From Begonia masoniana (Eukaryota; Streptophyta; Magnoliopsida; Cucurbitales; Begoniaceae), in NCBI GenBank assembly GCA_022432975.1, contig CM039505.1, positions 52,179,749-52,243,748 on the forward strand: a stretch of DNA of 64,000 nt. The letters run 5' to 3'. Positions 33,605-46,100 of the stretch are shown here, in pieces; the stretch's first letter is position 1; every line of letters starts with the position of its first letter. The notes beneath the pieces were generated by a model. The model made no database searches and was not told the DNA's origin. It saw only the letters and a program-made list of their open reading frames with translations. The position numbers were made by a program, and so were the translations under genes.

Positions 33605-36600
33605 TTTAAAATATAGAATATCAAGAAAATCAAAGTTCGAGTTAGAAGATGAATTGAAACGTACCAAACTATTGTCTGGATTTTTGTAGAACCATCCGTT
33701 GACAAATGCTGCGAAAATTCCCTGAGCCGCCATTACATAAACCAGCATAGCGTTCATTCCTATCCATTCCAGAAACAAGAACGGCTTCCGAAACCCCCAC
33801 ACGTCGATCTGTTGAAAGGAAAGCATTTAAGATTTTGATAAACTTCTCAGAGGGTGTCGAGAAATCTTTACCAGAATGTAGAATCCGGAGAAGACGATCC
33901 CGGCTGCTCCGGCGGTGAAGCAGACGTAGCTGAAACTATAGAGTTGTTTGTTGAGTGGAATGGCTGGTCAAACACAGGAAAATTGGTCAATTTTTCCACC
34001 CCATTTTTTTCCTTTTTCTTCTTTCCTCCAAAAAAAATCCAATCAAATATATCTTAGCCTTTAAATTGAAGAGTGACACAACTTCCTTAACTTAGGAGCG
34101 TTAACGACTAAATTCATGTCGTTAGAATTGATGTACGAGAAAAAAAAACAACATATTGTTCGGAAAATCGACTTCTAGAGCTCAGTATCGTTGCCAAAAT
34201 TGCTTCCTGCATTTAATTTTTCCACTTGTTTATCTCTATAAATCGTCAAAGTCATTATATCGAAAGTTGCTTCTCTCCGAACATCACCTAATAAAGTTAG
34301 ATCACATGATAAAAACGTGATTTCTTTTACACAAAAAATTAATTGCTAACGCTCCCAAATTAGAATAATTATTTGCCTAAAAAAAGTACAAGAACGTATT
34401 TGATCTTCACTCATAATTTAATAGTTAATATGCATTTCACCTGAACGAAAAAAGTAAGACGAAGAACTAACCGTCCGTGAAATGAAGAATTATGGCTACG
34501 ACGAGTAAGCCGAAACCGAACGACACCCATTGCTTAAGCCTCTCAGAATGACCCTGCAATAAAAGTAACATCAAATTAGAAAAGATGAAGGATCATTTTA
34601 GAGAAAACTAGCTTTTTAATGAAACCAATTCATGCTAGAAATGCTAGTTTTCTAAGAAATGTAGTTACCTTGAAATGTATAAGAACATGGCCGTAATGAA
34701 TGCCAATAGTCCCAGAGAGAATGGCTGAAATTGAGCTGAGCAAACCTTCCGGTTCGAACGGAGCGAGGCACCAGCTCGGAGCATCCTCCCGGAGAGGGCC
34801 GAAATCAGGATAATTAAACGTACATGCCTGCAAATTTAGCGAGTTATAGTACTCTGTTTGCAAACTGTCAGAGTTCAGTGATCTGAATTCTTATGGATCA
34901 GGTCGACAGACAAACATTGCAAATGTCATTTAGAATTTTTTTTTCTCTCTCTACAAATTAACGTATGTTTGAGTTGTAAAATTTGCAGTTGTATTTAAAT
35001 CTTCAACCCGTAAACATTGACTTCTGAACGTTATTTTTTCTAGAAATGGATTTTAAGAACATACCTTGGAACGTCTCCAAACAGGCTGTGAGTAGAGGTG
35101 ATTAATTCCCCAAACTTGCCTATCTACATAACCAACAGCATTGCAAGCAGGCCCCAAAGACCCTCTCTCCCCACACAAAACCTGAAAAATAAAGTTCGGC
35201 CTATAATTTCCTGACTACACGATAACTCTTGAAAAAAAGTTATTACATCGTTATATTTTATACAAAAATTGTTAGGGACTCTCCGGGCTTTTTGTCGATG
35301 TAACGTTGAAAATTTCCGTCTTTGACATCGAGACTATGACTTACCGTGTACTTTCCGGGCTTCTCGTCGCCATGATTGACGAAGGTCCAATCGGGGACGA
35401 AGAGAGCGAATGTGGTAATCATGTAAACGAGGAAAGAAACGAACCCGCCGATCCTGGATTATGAAATCGACATTGGATTTGTTATTACCCATTTTCAAAG
35501 TTGATAGCTTGATGAATTTAAAAGACAGAATTTTTCAAGAATTTGTTTACCATTGCCACTTGTACTCGGTGAAGATAGAGATGAATCCAGGTTTAAGAAC
35601 AGTTGGTCTTCTTTCTCTGGTTAGAGCTTCTATCAAAGCCACGATCAAGTATACTAGAGCAATTCTCTGTTTGTAATCACCATAAAGATGAGATTTTTAG
35701 CCTCGTTAATGGGTTATGTAATAATATGTAGGGGTGGAATCGGTTCAGGTTGAACCGGGCATACCGAATCAAAACAACCGAAAATCGAATCAAACCGAGT
35801 CCAAATTGAAAAAATCTAAAACTTGAACCAAACCGAACAAAACTTCAAAAATTGATTCGTTCGAATCCGTTCTGAAACCGAACTGATCAGTTTGGTTTTA
35901 ATTAGGAGTGGAACCGAACCGGACCGATTCCAACCCTAATAACCCGAAAAGAGAGAATCAGAAATGAGTTGGGATGACCTGGAGGATTCCACACCATCTG
36001 ATTTGCTTCATATCAACGCCATAGGAGAGATCATCAGGAGCATGGGAGTATCCTCCTACACAACCAATAATTTGGATAATAAAAAAAAAAAAACACCATC
36101 AATTTGTAATCTTTGTACCCAAATCAGCATACCTTGCAGAAGAATTCCCCAGAACAGAAGCTTCAAAGTCCTCAATATTATCTTCTTTATCGCCACCTTG
36201 ATCTTCGGAATTTTCTGCAAGACCCGAAATATTACTTCATCTTCAGCGCAAAATACGTATACCGTATTTTTCATTTAATATGGTATTTAAAATAGATTCT
36301 AGTTTCTCGAGCGATTTCTAATTTAATTTTGAACTTCATTGAAGATTTTACAGATAAATTGACGATAATGTTCAAATTACTGATAATTGAAACGGTGGAA
36401 CTTTGATTTGTCAAAGCATAATTTAAAGTATAATTCGTAAATGATCGTAAATATTAGAATATAAATTGCACGTTATCCTAAACGATTTTAGCTTTTATGT
36501 GTACCTTCAAAGCCAAGGCAACGGCGGCGCCAACGATGAAGAGGAAAAACGGCATGACGAAATCTGCCAAAGTGCAGCCATTCCACGGCGAGTGATCGAT

Positions 36601-36949
36601 ACGAGAATATGATCCTCCGGCATCGTCTACGAGTACCATTAACTGCAAAATCTCTCCGCTAATTACACCATAATCAAAGTTTTTTACACGTTGATGTAAC
36701 AGTAAAGTACTTAATTTAGGCTTATTTTACCACTACAGTAAGACCTCTGAATACATCTAAGGTTGCCACCCTTTTTGTCTTCTGTTTTTGTTCAATTGGC
36801 TGGTTTTCTTCTTCTCCTCTTCTTCCTTCCTCCAGTTTCTCCGGGTCGACAATATTTTGTTCGTTAATCGACGTTTCTTTTTTTGCATACGTCTTTCCCT
36901 CAGCCATACTCTTGGATTCTTCTTCTTCTTCCCTCTTAGCTGCTTCCAT
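33339..36949 (-). CDS. heparan-alpha-glucosaminide N-acetyltransferase (HGSNAT)-like membrane protein
   Basis: Polytopic membrane protein of the HGSNAT/YeiB-type acyltransferase family. The animal relative acetylates lysosomal heparan sulfate, but plants lack that substrate and the plant role is not established. Twelve minus-strand exons: 36731-36949, 36505-36642, 36133-36214, 35979-36055, 35551-35666, 35345-35453, 35065-35181, 34669-34827, 34472-34553, 33872-33963, 33665-33808 and 33339-33485. Borders are canonical and total 1482 bases or 493 residues without any frame break. Motifs are LDVFRGLTV, LVDDAGGSY, HSPWNGCTLADFVMPFFLF, CNAVGYVDR, WCLAPFEPEGLLSS and WIGMNAMLVYVMAAQGIF, followed by a final membrane segment. 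The first 60 residues are Glu/Lys-rich and variable. A GA microsatellite of about 75 bases lies in the last intron. A 3' fragment of a second copy is at 29568-29800. Confidence 0.9.
33527..33601. repeat. (CT)n microsatellite in the last HGSNAT-like intron
   Basis: About 65-75 bases of almost pure TC repeat in the 179-base intron 33486-33664. On the coding strand it reads GA. It fills nearly half the intron. Confidence 0.9.
35723..35945. repeat. GGTTCGGTTT-type low-complexity repeat in an HGSNAT-like intron
   Basis: The intron between exons 4 and 5 holds a stretch of repeated AACCGAAC/GGTTTGGTT phrases, ending near TGGAACCGAACCGGACCG. Similar sequence occurs near 20.05-20.4, 53.1-53.3 and 57.35-57.6 kb. 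It is a dispersed plant repeat of uncertain class. Confidence 0.45.
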
Positions 36950-38499
36950 GGCCGAAGATTCAGACCCAGGTTGAGTTCGATGCTGGAGAGTTGAATAATT
37001 TATAATCTAATGGATGAGAGGAAATTTCAAATATAGTCAAGTGAAGGACAATGTTGATTGATTGTAGATGAACGAAGGAATGAGACAAATGAAGGGTCTA
37101 AGCAAGAAAAGACAGAAATGTCTTCCATTTGTATATTTGAAAATGTTGGGAAAAACATGGTCTTATGTTTTTCTTCTTGGATTTTGTGTTTGGGAAGAAC
37201 ATTAAACCTTTTTTTTTTTTTGTTTCTCTGCTGACTAGTTTTATGGACGACACGTGAAGTTGACATTTGTTGTTTAAATTGGTTTTTTAAAGTTGTTTTG
37301 TTTGCTTCTTTTCTTCATTGTTCGTGAAGTTTGATTTATGAGCACGGTAGATTACGGTGACCGGCATTCTTTTCAAATTGGGTCGATGAGCTTGCATTAC
37401 AGATTTTTTTTCGAATTTTATTTTATTTTACAAATTATATATATAAGTTTGAATTAAAATTCGTTATTGTAATTTGGTCTTTAGAGTGAATATTCTCTTT
37501 TATCTCGGCTTTTTTTTTCGAAATAATTTTTGCACGTAAAATTTGGTGATTGATGTTCGTTTTTCTTTTCTTTTGTAGTTTATTAGCGCGCAAGTTTAAA
37601 ATCCAGTTAAAGACGAAAGCATTTCTAAGTCTTTCTACTCTAATAGTTGGAATACCGACCGTGGCCAAATTCTTCTCACCATCTTGTTCGAGTTCTTTGG
37701 TGACACATACTTGCCTGGTTTTCTCTGTTCTCTCTTTTTCGATTAGATTACATCTTTCTTATCCGAACATTCAAAGTTTAATTTCGTCTTACATGCTATG
37801 TAAGTCGGACTTGTGAGATTAGAGTATACATTCAAGGTAATTACTTTACCTAGTTCTTTTTGTTTCCAACATTGATACGCAATGTGATCTATATTACGTG
37901 TTACCAACTTGGTCATGCTCTAATATTTTGATCTTTACTAAATAATACAATACTATGTCAGTTTTGCGTATAGGTTCGCATGGCTTGGTTCTTGGATCTT
38001 ATCTCAAAATATTTTGTACTAATTAAAGATGTAACTCTACTTATGAACAATTGTTCTTCACTGCTTTTTCAACGGTACGAAATTGTACATTTTTTACCTG
38101 TTATATGGTCTGTTGACCTCACAAGAGTGTCTGTCACAATCCACGCCCTCCCCGAGAACTTGATGTTCATGTCAATCACACTTTTGACTGGATTTTTACT
38201 TTGATCTTATTTGTGACACTTTAATATTTATCAGATAGTACAATATTATTTGCTATATGCGTTCACCTATAAGATTATCATTGACTCTTATCTCAAAAAA
38301 GCTTTATACTAGGTTGAAATAACTATTGACGAGACTGAATTACACATTAGCATGTAAGATTACTGTGTATAATTAGATGATAAACGTAACATTACTCTCG
38401 ATATAATACCTCTAAAATGATAAAAGTAATTATTCTTGATATCATTAGTTAAGATCATCCCCATTAGTTTATAAAATTGTTTTTTAAGTTCTTAAATTG
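36950..38499. other. intergenic, upstream of the HGSNAT-like gene
   Basis: Presumed promoter of the minus-strand gene at the left, then AT-rich DNA. Fragments near 37930-38290 echo the retroelement-like phrase ACAATATTATTTG. No gene seen. Confidence 0.35.
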
Positions 38500-40070
38500 A
38501 AGATTATTATGGTTAGATGTGAAAAGTTGACAAATCAAGATTAAAAAAAAGTCAAACAGTTGATGGTTGAGTCGTTGACCAGGACAAATTTAAAGTCATT
38601 AGCCTTTGATTTAGAGATTTTGAACAAACAGATCATTTAGCAGTTAATTTTTGTGAGCTAGCTTTAGGTGATCCCCCTATCCCTTCCTTTGTTTAACCAT
38701 TCTTCTAGTGGCTCTCAATCTTCTCTTGGTAAAATACTTTCGTGTCGGCTGGATCGATGAATTATTAGTCCACTTCCGACAACTCTTTCAAATCAAACCC
38801 ATCATGCCAGATTTTACACGATGAGTTCAATTAGTATCGTATCATTGTAATCGTGTAAAACTAAACAACGTTGATCAAACAAAATAAAAGTAAGGATAGT
38901 TGATTTTAGGGTAAAGTACAATTTAAATTCTAGTATTTAAAATCGTAGATTAGATATTCATTTTTTTTTTTTTTTGACAAATAGAATCTATCTTTCAGCT
39001 ATTAGCAGTATAGATTTTGTCATCAATTTATCCATTGAATCCAGCACGTGTATACAGTTGTTTTCATTTAATGAAATGTTTTAACCTGATTTCCAACTTC
39101 TGTGAAAATTTCTAACTCAATTTCAAATTATATCGCGCAATTGACATAGTTCAGAATCAATAGATAGAATATCAACAAAACTCGATATTAGGCTAGAAAA
39201 CCCCAGGGGTTAGAAATCGGTTAAAAGACATGATTAAAACATAGTATATACGCGATGAATTTAATGTATAAATTGGAGATAAGATTCAAATTGTTGACAT
39301 GTGAAATAACAATAATATAAGGTATAATTTAAAAATTTTAAATTGCACTGTTTTAATTTTAAATTGCTGATTTGGTTTGATTTTAACATCATCTAAACCA
39401 AAATGAGATCAAACTAATCGATTTTTTTTTTTATCCGAAACTTCAAAACGATCTGTTCGACTAAACCGCTCGTCAATGGACGAAAGTTTGACCTGATTTG
39501 CTAAGGTTCTATTCAACGTCTCAATCCCATGCAATTTGTTACATTCAATATAAGTTTGACATGAAACCATAAAAGTGTTAGTATTGGTCATGGGTAAAAC
39601 CCAAACAATAAAGGCTAATTGGAGAAGTCATTAAATTAAAAATAATTAAAAAAAACCCTTAAATTATAGTGTTATTAACAAATTCGTCCTTAAACTACGT
39701 TCGATAACAAGATCATTTTTAAATTATAGCAAGTTAACAAAATAACTTTTGCCGTCTACCCGCTCTTGAAGACCAGGCTCCCGCACGACCTATAATTTAA
39801 GGATGATTTTGTTATCGAACAGAGTTTAAGGGCGAGTTTGTTAATAATTCTTTTAAGTAATTTTTTTTTGGTGCCCTTCAATTAATTACAATAAAGTATT
39901 AAGAAAATTTAAATAAGTCAACTTAATTATCAAAATTATTACAGCCGTACCAATTAATACTACGGCTTTACCACCATCAACAAGTAATTTCATCTGTTTT
40001 CTATTTAAAAAGCTCATCTCTTTCATATCTACGCCATCAAACTTGCAAAAGCTGCCATTTATCGTTAAAA
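38500..40070. repeat. upstream half of duplicated block, copy 2
   Basis: Counterpart of 30300-31537, in the same order and orientation. An extra stretch at about 39630-39900, absent from copy 1, has its own inverted arms (AAATTATAG near 39660 and CTATAATTTAAGG near 39790), so it is probably a small inserted element. Confidence 0.6.
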
Positions 40071-41892
40071 ATGGCAGCTCAGAGCTTTGCTAATTCAGCT
40101 TTTCTTGCGTTAATCATCATCTTCTTCTTTCTTTCTTCATCGTCTACAGCTCAAGAAGTTGGTAATGAAATATTTGCAGAGAACTGCAGCATCAGTAAAT
40201 TTATTTTGTTTTATAATATTTCCTGAAACTGTCATGGTTGCAGAGAACGAGAGGGAGTTCGACTATTATCCATGGAGCGACAGAGGGCCAAGCCACTGGG
40301 GAGAGCTGAGGGAAGAATGGGCACTGTGCAGCAATGGAAGCATGCAATCTCCCATTGATTTATCTGCCGGAAGAATGAAGGTCGTCGTAAATTCCGGCGA
40401 TCTGAAGAGACGATACAAACCCTCCAATGCTTCTCTCCTGAATAGAGGCCACGATATTTCGGTATGGAAATCGATCATGAAAACCAACAGTTTTGTCAAT
40501 CTGTGAATTTTATAATCACTGCAAATTTTACGTAAAAATGCAGATTAAATTTATGGGTGACGCCGGATCGATTAAGATCGCCGGAGTTGATTATCATCTC
40601 CGGCAATGCCACTGGCACTCACCTTCAGAACATACCATCAATGGCAGAAGGTGATAAACGTTAGACATAGCAAAGACGTACACGAAGAACTGATTTTTTT
40701 TTTTAATTTTTTGGTCAGATATGATTTAGAGCTACACATGGTTCACGAAACTGCAGACCCAAAAGTCAAAAGCAAGATCGCTGTTCTTGGTTTGCTCTAT
40801 AAGATCCGTCCAGTTCCTGATCGTTTCCTATCCAAGGTAACAATAGAACTTGAGACCACAAATTGATATTCGAGAAATCAAAAAAATTTAGTAAAAACTT
40901 ATCCGTCTAATGTGATACTACGATATTGTTCGATTTATGATGAAGCTCACACGATGTTATTCTTAGTTTTTACCTAAAAAAAACATCAATTATCCTAAAA
41001 ATAAATGTTATTCATGAATTGTTTATTTTCATTATATTTAAACAACGTGAGGTTGTGCATCCTGTTAATCTGAGTTATGATCTCACGATTACTCTAATAT
41101 CAAACACCATGCCAACTCAGCCTGATATGCTATATTGCTTCCCTGGTTGAGCCTCGGAGAAATTTTTTGTCTAGACATGGTTTTTCCCATGCCGAGTTTT
41201 GTAGTTTAAGGTCTGACATGTCAATATTGAACCATCAAACCAAGGTCGAGACGGATCGAGATCATACTTAAAAAGAAAATTGGCTCGGCCCTCGGCTGGC
41301 TCTCGGACCACACGGCCATTTGATGACCTAGAATACGATGAGTCGACACAAATTTCGATTAAATAAGGACACCATTATGCAATTTTTTTGTTCTTGTTTC
41401 ATATAACAAAACCTATGATTGTTGTTGCAGATGAGAAGGAACATCCTACGAATGATCATTGATGAAAAGGAAGAGATCAAAATAGGAGAGATAAACCCTT
41501 CAAAATATTGAGACAGTACAGAAAATACTACAGATATATGGGTTCTCTCACCGTTCCACCATGCACAGAAGGCGTCTCATGGATCATCAACAAAAGGGTA
41601 TGAACATTTTTTTTATAATTATAAACCCTAACCCATTGTTTAAATTACTTAAAATCACAATTATTTCTTCAGATTATGCCTGTCTCGTGGAAACAAGTAA
41701 AGCTACTTCGACTAGCAGTTCATGATGTAAGTACTCTTCTTTACTACTAAATGTGTTGGCCCGTGTTGGCCCCCGGGAGACATGAATAACGTTTAAAATT
41801 TGCAGTACGCAGAGAAGAACGCGAGGCCGCTGCAAGAACTCAATGGTCGAGAAATCCACCTCCATCGGCAAAACTCGAGACTGAAAAGCTGA
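40071..41892 (+). pseudogene. alpha-type carbonic anhydrase, copy 2 (1-base deletion in exon 5)
   Basis: Same seven-exon design as copy 1: 40071-40161, 40244-40461, 40544-40650, 40719-40836, 41431-41597, 41673-41726 and 41806-41892. Signal peptide (FLALIIIFFFLSSSSTAQ) and zinc ligands (HWHSPSEHT and ELHMVHE) are intact, and exon 2 is open here, with SPIDLSAGRMKVV. In exon 5 a single base is missing after NPSK, giving an immediate TGA at 41509-41511; exon 5 is 167 bases against 168 in copy 1. Adding one base would give about 280 residues. Intron 4 is about 590 bases against 133 in copy 1 because of an insertion. The two copies are broken at different places, so neither defect was inherited from the parent gene. 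Confidence 0.85.
40880..41400. other. inserted segment in intron 4 of carbonic anhydrase copy 2
   Basis: About 450-500 bases with no counterpart in copy 1, including GC-richer text such as GGCTCGGCCCTCGGCTGGCTC near 41281-41301. Similar GGCTCGGC-rich text is seen near 61.4 kb. Probably a decayed transposon; ends not defined. Confidence 0.5.
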
Positions 41893-42055
41893 GTGTTCCT
41901 TTGTTCGAGTGAAGTTTAAGCTTGATTTACCCTTTGTTTTCGTGTGGAATAAGTCGAAGTTGATCGTTGATTCTTATTACTATAGAAGAAAATAAAATTG
42001 AGACATATTGTATCGAATCATAACCGATATTTATAGAGTAAGTGAATAACTTAAA

Positions 42056-42549
<494 letters not shown>

Positions 42550-42632
42550 CAACCTAATAAATAATTTATTTCATTAATTGCACCAATAGATATTTGACAC
42601 ATCAACGAATAAAATACGATAATACACTTAAA
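42550..42632. mobile_element. half copy of the small MITE
   Basis: The reverse complement matches the left half of the MITE at 11339-11528, with phrases AAGTGTATTATC, TTGATGTGTCAAATA and TTGGTGCAATTAATGAAATAAA. The other half is missing exactly where the A homopolymer lies. Confidence 0.55.
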
Positions 42633-43147
42633 ATATTAAAAGATGACATGATAGAACAGGGGCCATAGTCTTAGTCATGTATTGCATCGATCTCGCTGGA
42701 AAACGTAGCCATACGGTGGCCTACAAAAATAGAGATGACAAAGAGCAAAAACTTGTGGAGAAGCTTATTAAGAGTGAAATTGAAGACAATACATGTCATT
42801 TTTGGAGTATATACAGGAGTTTATGAGTAGAGTCGAGGTACATCCCATTTTGGGGCTGAATTTCATGGAAGAGGAGACCTGTGGGACAACCACTACAGCA
42901 ATAAAAAATTTACACTTCTACCGGATTCTTTTGGATTCTGCGGAAATTACACATCCGGTCGGCGAGACCTATGCATGCTTGAAATACAACTACAATTTGT
43001 AGGGAAGGCTTTGATTTGATACACATTTGAGGAAGAGAATTGAAAAGAGCCCAAAAAAGGGATTAATCCCAATTTGAGCATGAGCTGCTTTTCAAAAACT
43101 AAACAGCTAACTTGATCAACGAGCTGGGGTTTAGCCAAACCTATAAG
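42633..43147. other. intergenic between the A tract and EIN2
   Basis: Unique-looking AT-rich DNA that presumably includes the 3' UTR of EIN2 at its right end. The open frame 42793-43002 shows no recognisable domain. Confidence 0.4.
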
Positions 43148-46100
43148 TTAATACTGAGCTGAGGAGGTATGAGCCTTTCGAGAAGCCGGAGTTTCGGAGC
43201 CGAAAGGCTTGTTTGACAATCTGCGCTTGTAACGTTTGAGGACCGAAGCCAGATTTTCTTTTCCCTTTGGGAAAGCTACGTCCCCGGCAGCGGTGCCGGT
43301 CCGGCCCTTCCGGCAAGAGATGGCAATCTCCACGTCCTTGATCATGTCTAAAAGAGTTGCCGCATTTGTGCACTTACCCCTGGTTGGTTTTGGGGGTAGA
43401 GTTCCGTTAGAAACAGGTGGACTTAACCTTTGCTGGTAACTTTCCGGGATTTGAAGACAGAAACACGGGGCCATTGGTGAACGAGGCTTCGAGAATGCGA
43501 TATCGATGATCCCCTGCAGTTCGAGAAATCCCAGATGTTAGCGTCTAAATTGCACCTTACCCAGAATATATTACGAGAAGAGACAAAGTTCTGCTAATTA
43601 GCAGCATGAAAAAAGTTATACCCCAGAGGGAAAACTAATGGAGTTCAATGTTTTGAATGAGTAAAACCATTTGAGTCACCTGAAGACGATTAAGAACATA
43701 TGTGTATTTTCCCCATAGCTCTGGCCGGCTTTCCATAAGAGATAGGTCGAGAATTCGATGGATGCACCATACTCCGAAGCTTGTGATCAGATCCGACTTC
43801 CAAACACAGTCATCTCCACAATGAGGAACACTAGAAATTGATAAATCCCTGAAGCAAGCTTCAGTACCAAAACCCGACTTTCGGTCAGATGACAAGTATC
43901 TAGGCTCCGTCGATTGAACCACCCGGTTGATCTCCCTAGTTTCAACATCATAAAGAAATCTCTCTCTGACAGCTACAGAATTTATGAGCTCCTCATCGGC
44001 CCCGTCGTTCTGCCTGAACAAACAATCAGATCCTTCCAACTTTATAAGCCTCACAATGCAATGTCTGAGAGACTGAAGAAGCCGAGCTTCTAAATCCACA
44101 ATCGAAGCAGCTTCTAGACTGATCGAATTCAGCATTTCAACTGCTTCAGTTCCAGTAGCATGACTTTTATTAGCCACACCAAACTTCTCAAGTGGTTGTC
44201 TAGACCATCTAGAATTTAGCTGTGGTGATAATATCATATTATTGTCAACTTTTGATGGAGAGAGTTCGTCTAATGCTAACGAAACAGTAGATCTCGGCCC
44301 AGAATCTGAATCTAAGGCCGCTTCATAATTTCTACCAGTAGATGATCTGAATCCAGTTGGACTATTCCATTGAGCACCGTTATCTGACACACAGATATCC
44401 CGATGAATACTGGGCGAACTGTGGTACTTTTTTGCGTTAAGAGCATTTACTAAATTTTCAGTCGTTCCAAGTGCGAAAAGTTCATAATATGGCCGTTCAG
44501 ATTGCAATGGTCTATTTCTCGAGACTGCACGATTCTGGAAACCCGACACTTGGCCTGCACCTAAACCATTTTGCAGCTGTTGTCCAAGTGCAAAAGCAAG
44601 TGAATCTCTATGATTTGCACCACCCAAGGACTGGGTTTTTAATATCGAAGACTTTACTTGAACTTTCAAATCATCTAAACCACTGCTGTTGATAACGTTT
44701 CGAGCAAGATGGGAAGTATTCTGATAGCCATGAATTGTGGCTGGCTGACAATCCCAGCGACCAGAAGGTAAGTTGCGCACACTGGAATAGCGTCTCTCTC
44801 CAGAATCAACAGCACTCTGGTTAGAATCTTGAACATATGCATCCAACAATTGCATGTGGTTCGGCCACAACAATGACGAACCTCCTTGGCCTTCATACAT
44901 CGACTCAAAACCAGCCGGGATCCTCTGCTTATTGGGGGAGTCATACAAACTCGATTGAACGAAAGGTTCAGAACCTCTTCCTCCATCACATGCATAATAT
45001 CCAGGAACTTCCTTTACAGAGGCATCCAATTTTTGTGAGGCTGTGACAGGATCTGACTCTACTGAAATTAGTGAGTTCAGCTTCTTAGCCTTTGCTTCTT
45101 GAGTAACTTGCCCATGGAAATCATACAGTTGCCCCCAAAATTCATCAAGAACCGTTGTTAGTTGGCGTCTTGCAGCACGGCCCAAACCAGATAATCTCGA
45201 AAAGCTCCCAGCACCGCTCCCACCTTCCTCGCTTCTCCCACTGACACTCCTGAACGATCCTGGTCCGTCAGATGTCGTACTTGGAGCACTCTCGGGAATC
45301 CCTTTTATCGATTCTTCAGGCTCTGAGGTTTCACTTCGATCATCCTCCTTTACAATTTGCAAATCTCCCTCAACTCCAACAGTTTTTTCAACTGGGTCTT
45401 CTAATTCAATCTTTGGGGGGCTGTCGTCTGCAGCTGTAGTCATAGAAACCTTATTGATTGCAGTCCATGTAGGTATAGACTCAGCTGTTGAGGTGGATTC
45501 CTCTGCTTTATAAAAGGAGGTAGAGGAAGAGCCATCGTCTGCAACGGTAGTCATAGAAACATCACCGATTACAGTCCAGGCAGGTACCGACTCCACTGTG
45601 GAAATGGATTCCTCTGAATTCTTAATCAAGGAGGTAGTAAAAGAGCTATTAGAATAACTTTCATCCATAGAAGGCAAATCGAATTGCTTATCAGACTCCA
45701 AAATAGATCCAGGCAAATCAGGGTCAAAATCTGAGGTTAATTCAGTGGCATAGCTCCCTAAGACCTCTCCCAGTTTTTGAGATGTTTCTTGCTTCTGATA
45801 TGGTGTCTCTTCCTCACATCTTGCTACATTTAAATCAGTCTCCTCTCTCTCCACAGATAATTCAGGTGATGCGTTCGGGTTATGCCAGTTGCTCAGCTGA
45901 GCATCTAATTGAGCATTAGCAGATTTCAATGGAGTAGCCGCAAGCCAAAGCATCAGACAAAATGATGCACAAGCAACTACAAGCAGAAGTAGATAAGAGA
46001 TTGACGATATACTTCCCATGTTCCATCTCAAATTGCCTGCCCAATCACTGTTGCCAAACATCATTTCCATTACAAAATTTATTTTCAGGCCAAGCAATCC

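Noticed and set aside
33499..33826. Open frames of Arg-Glu repeats
   Set aside because: They are translations of the intronic GA microsatellite joined to a real exon in part.
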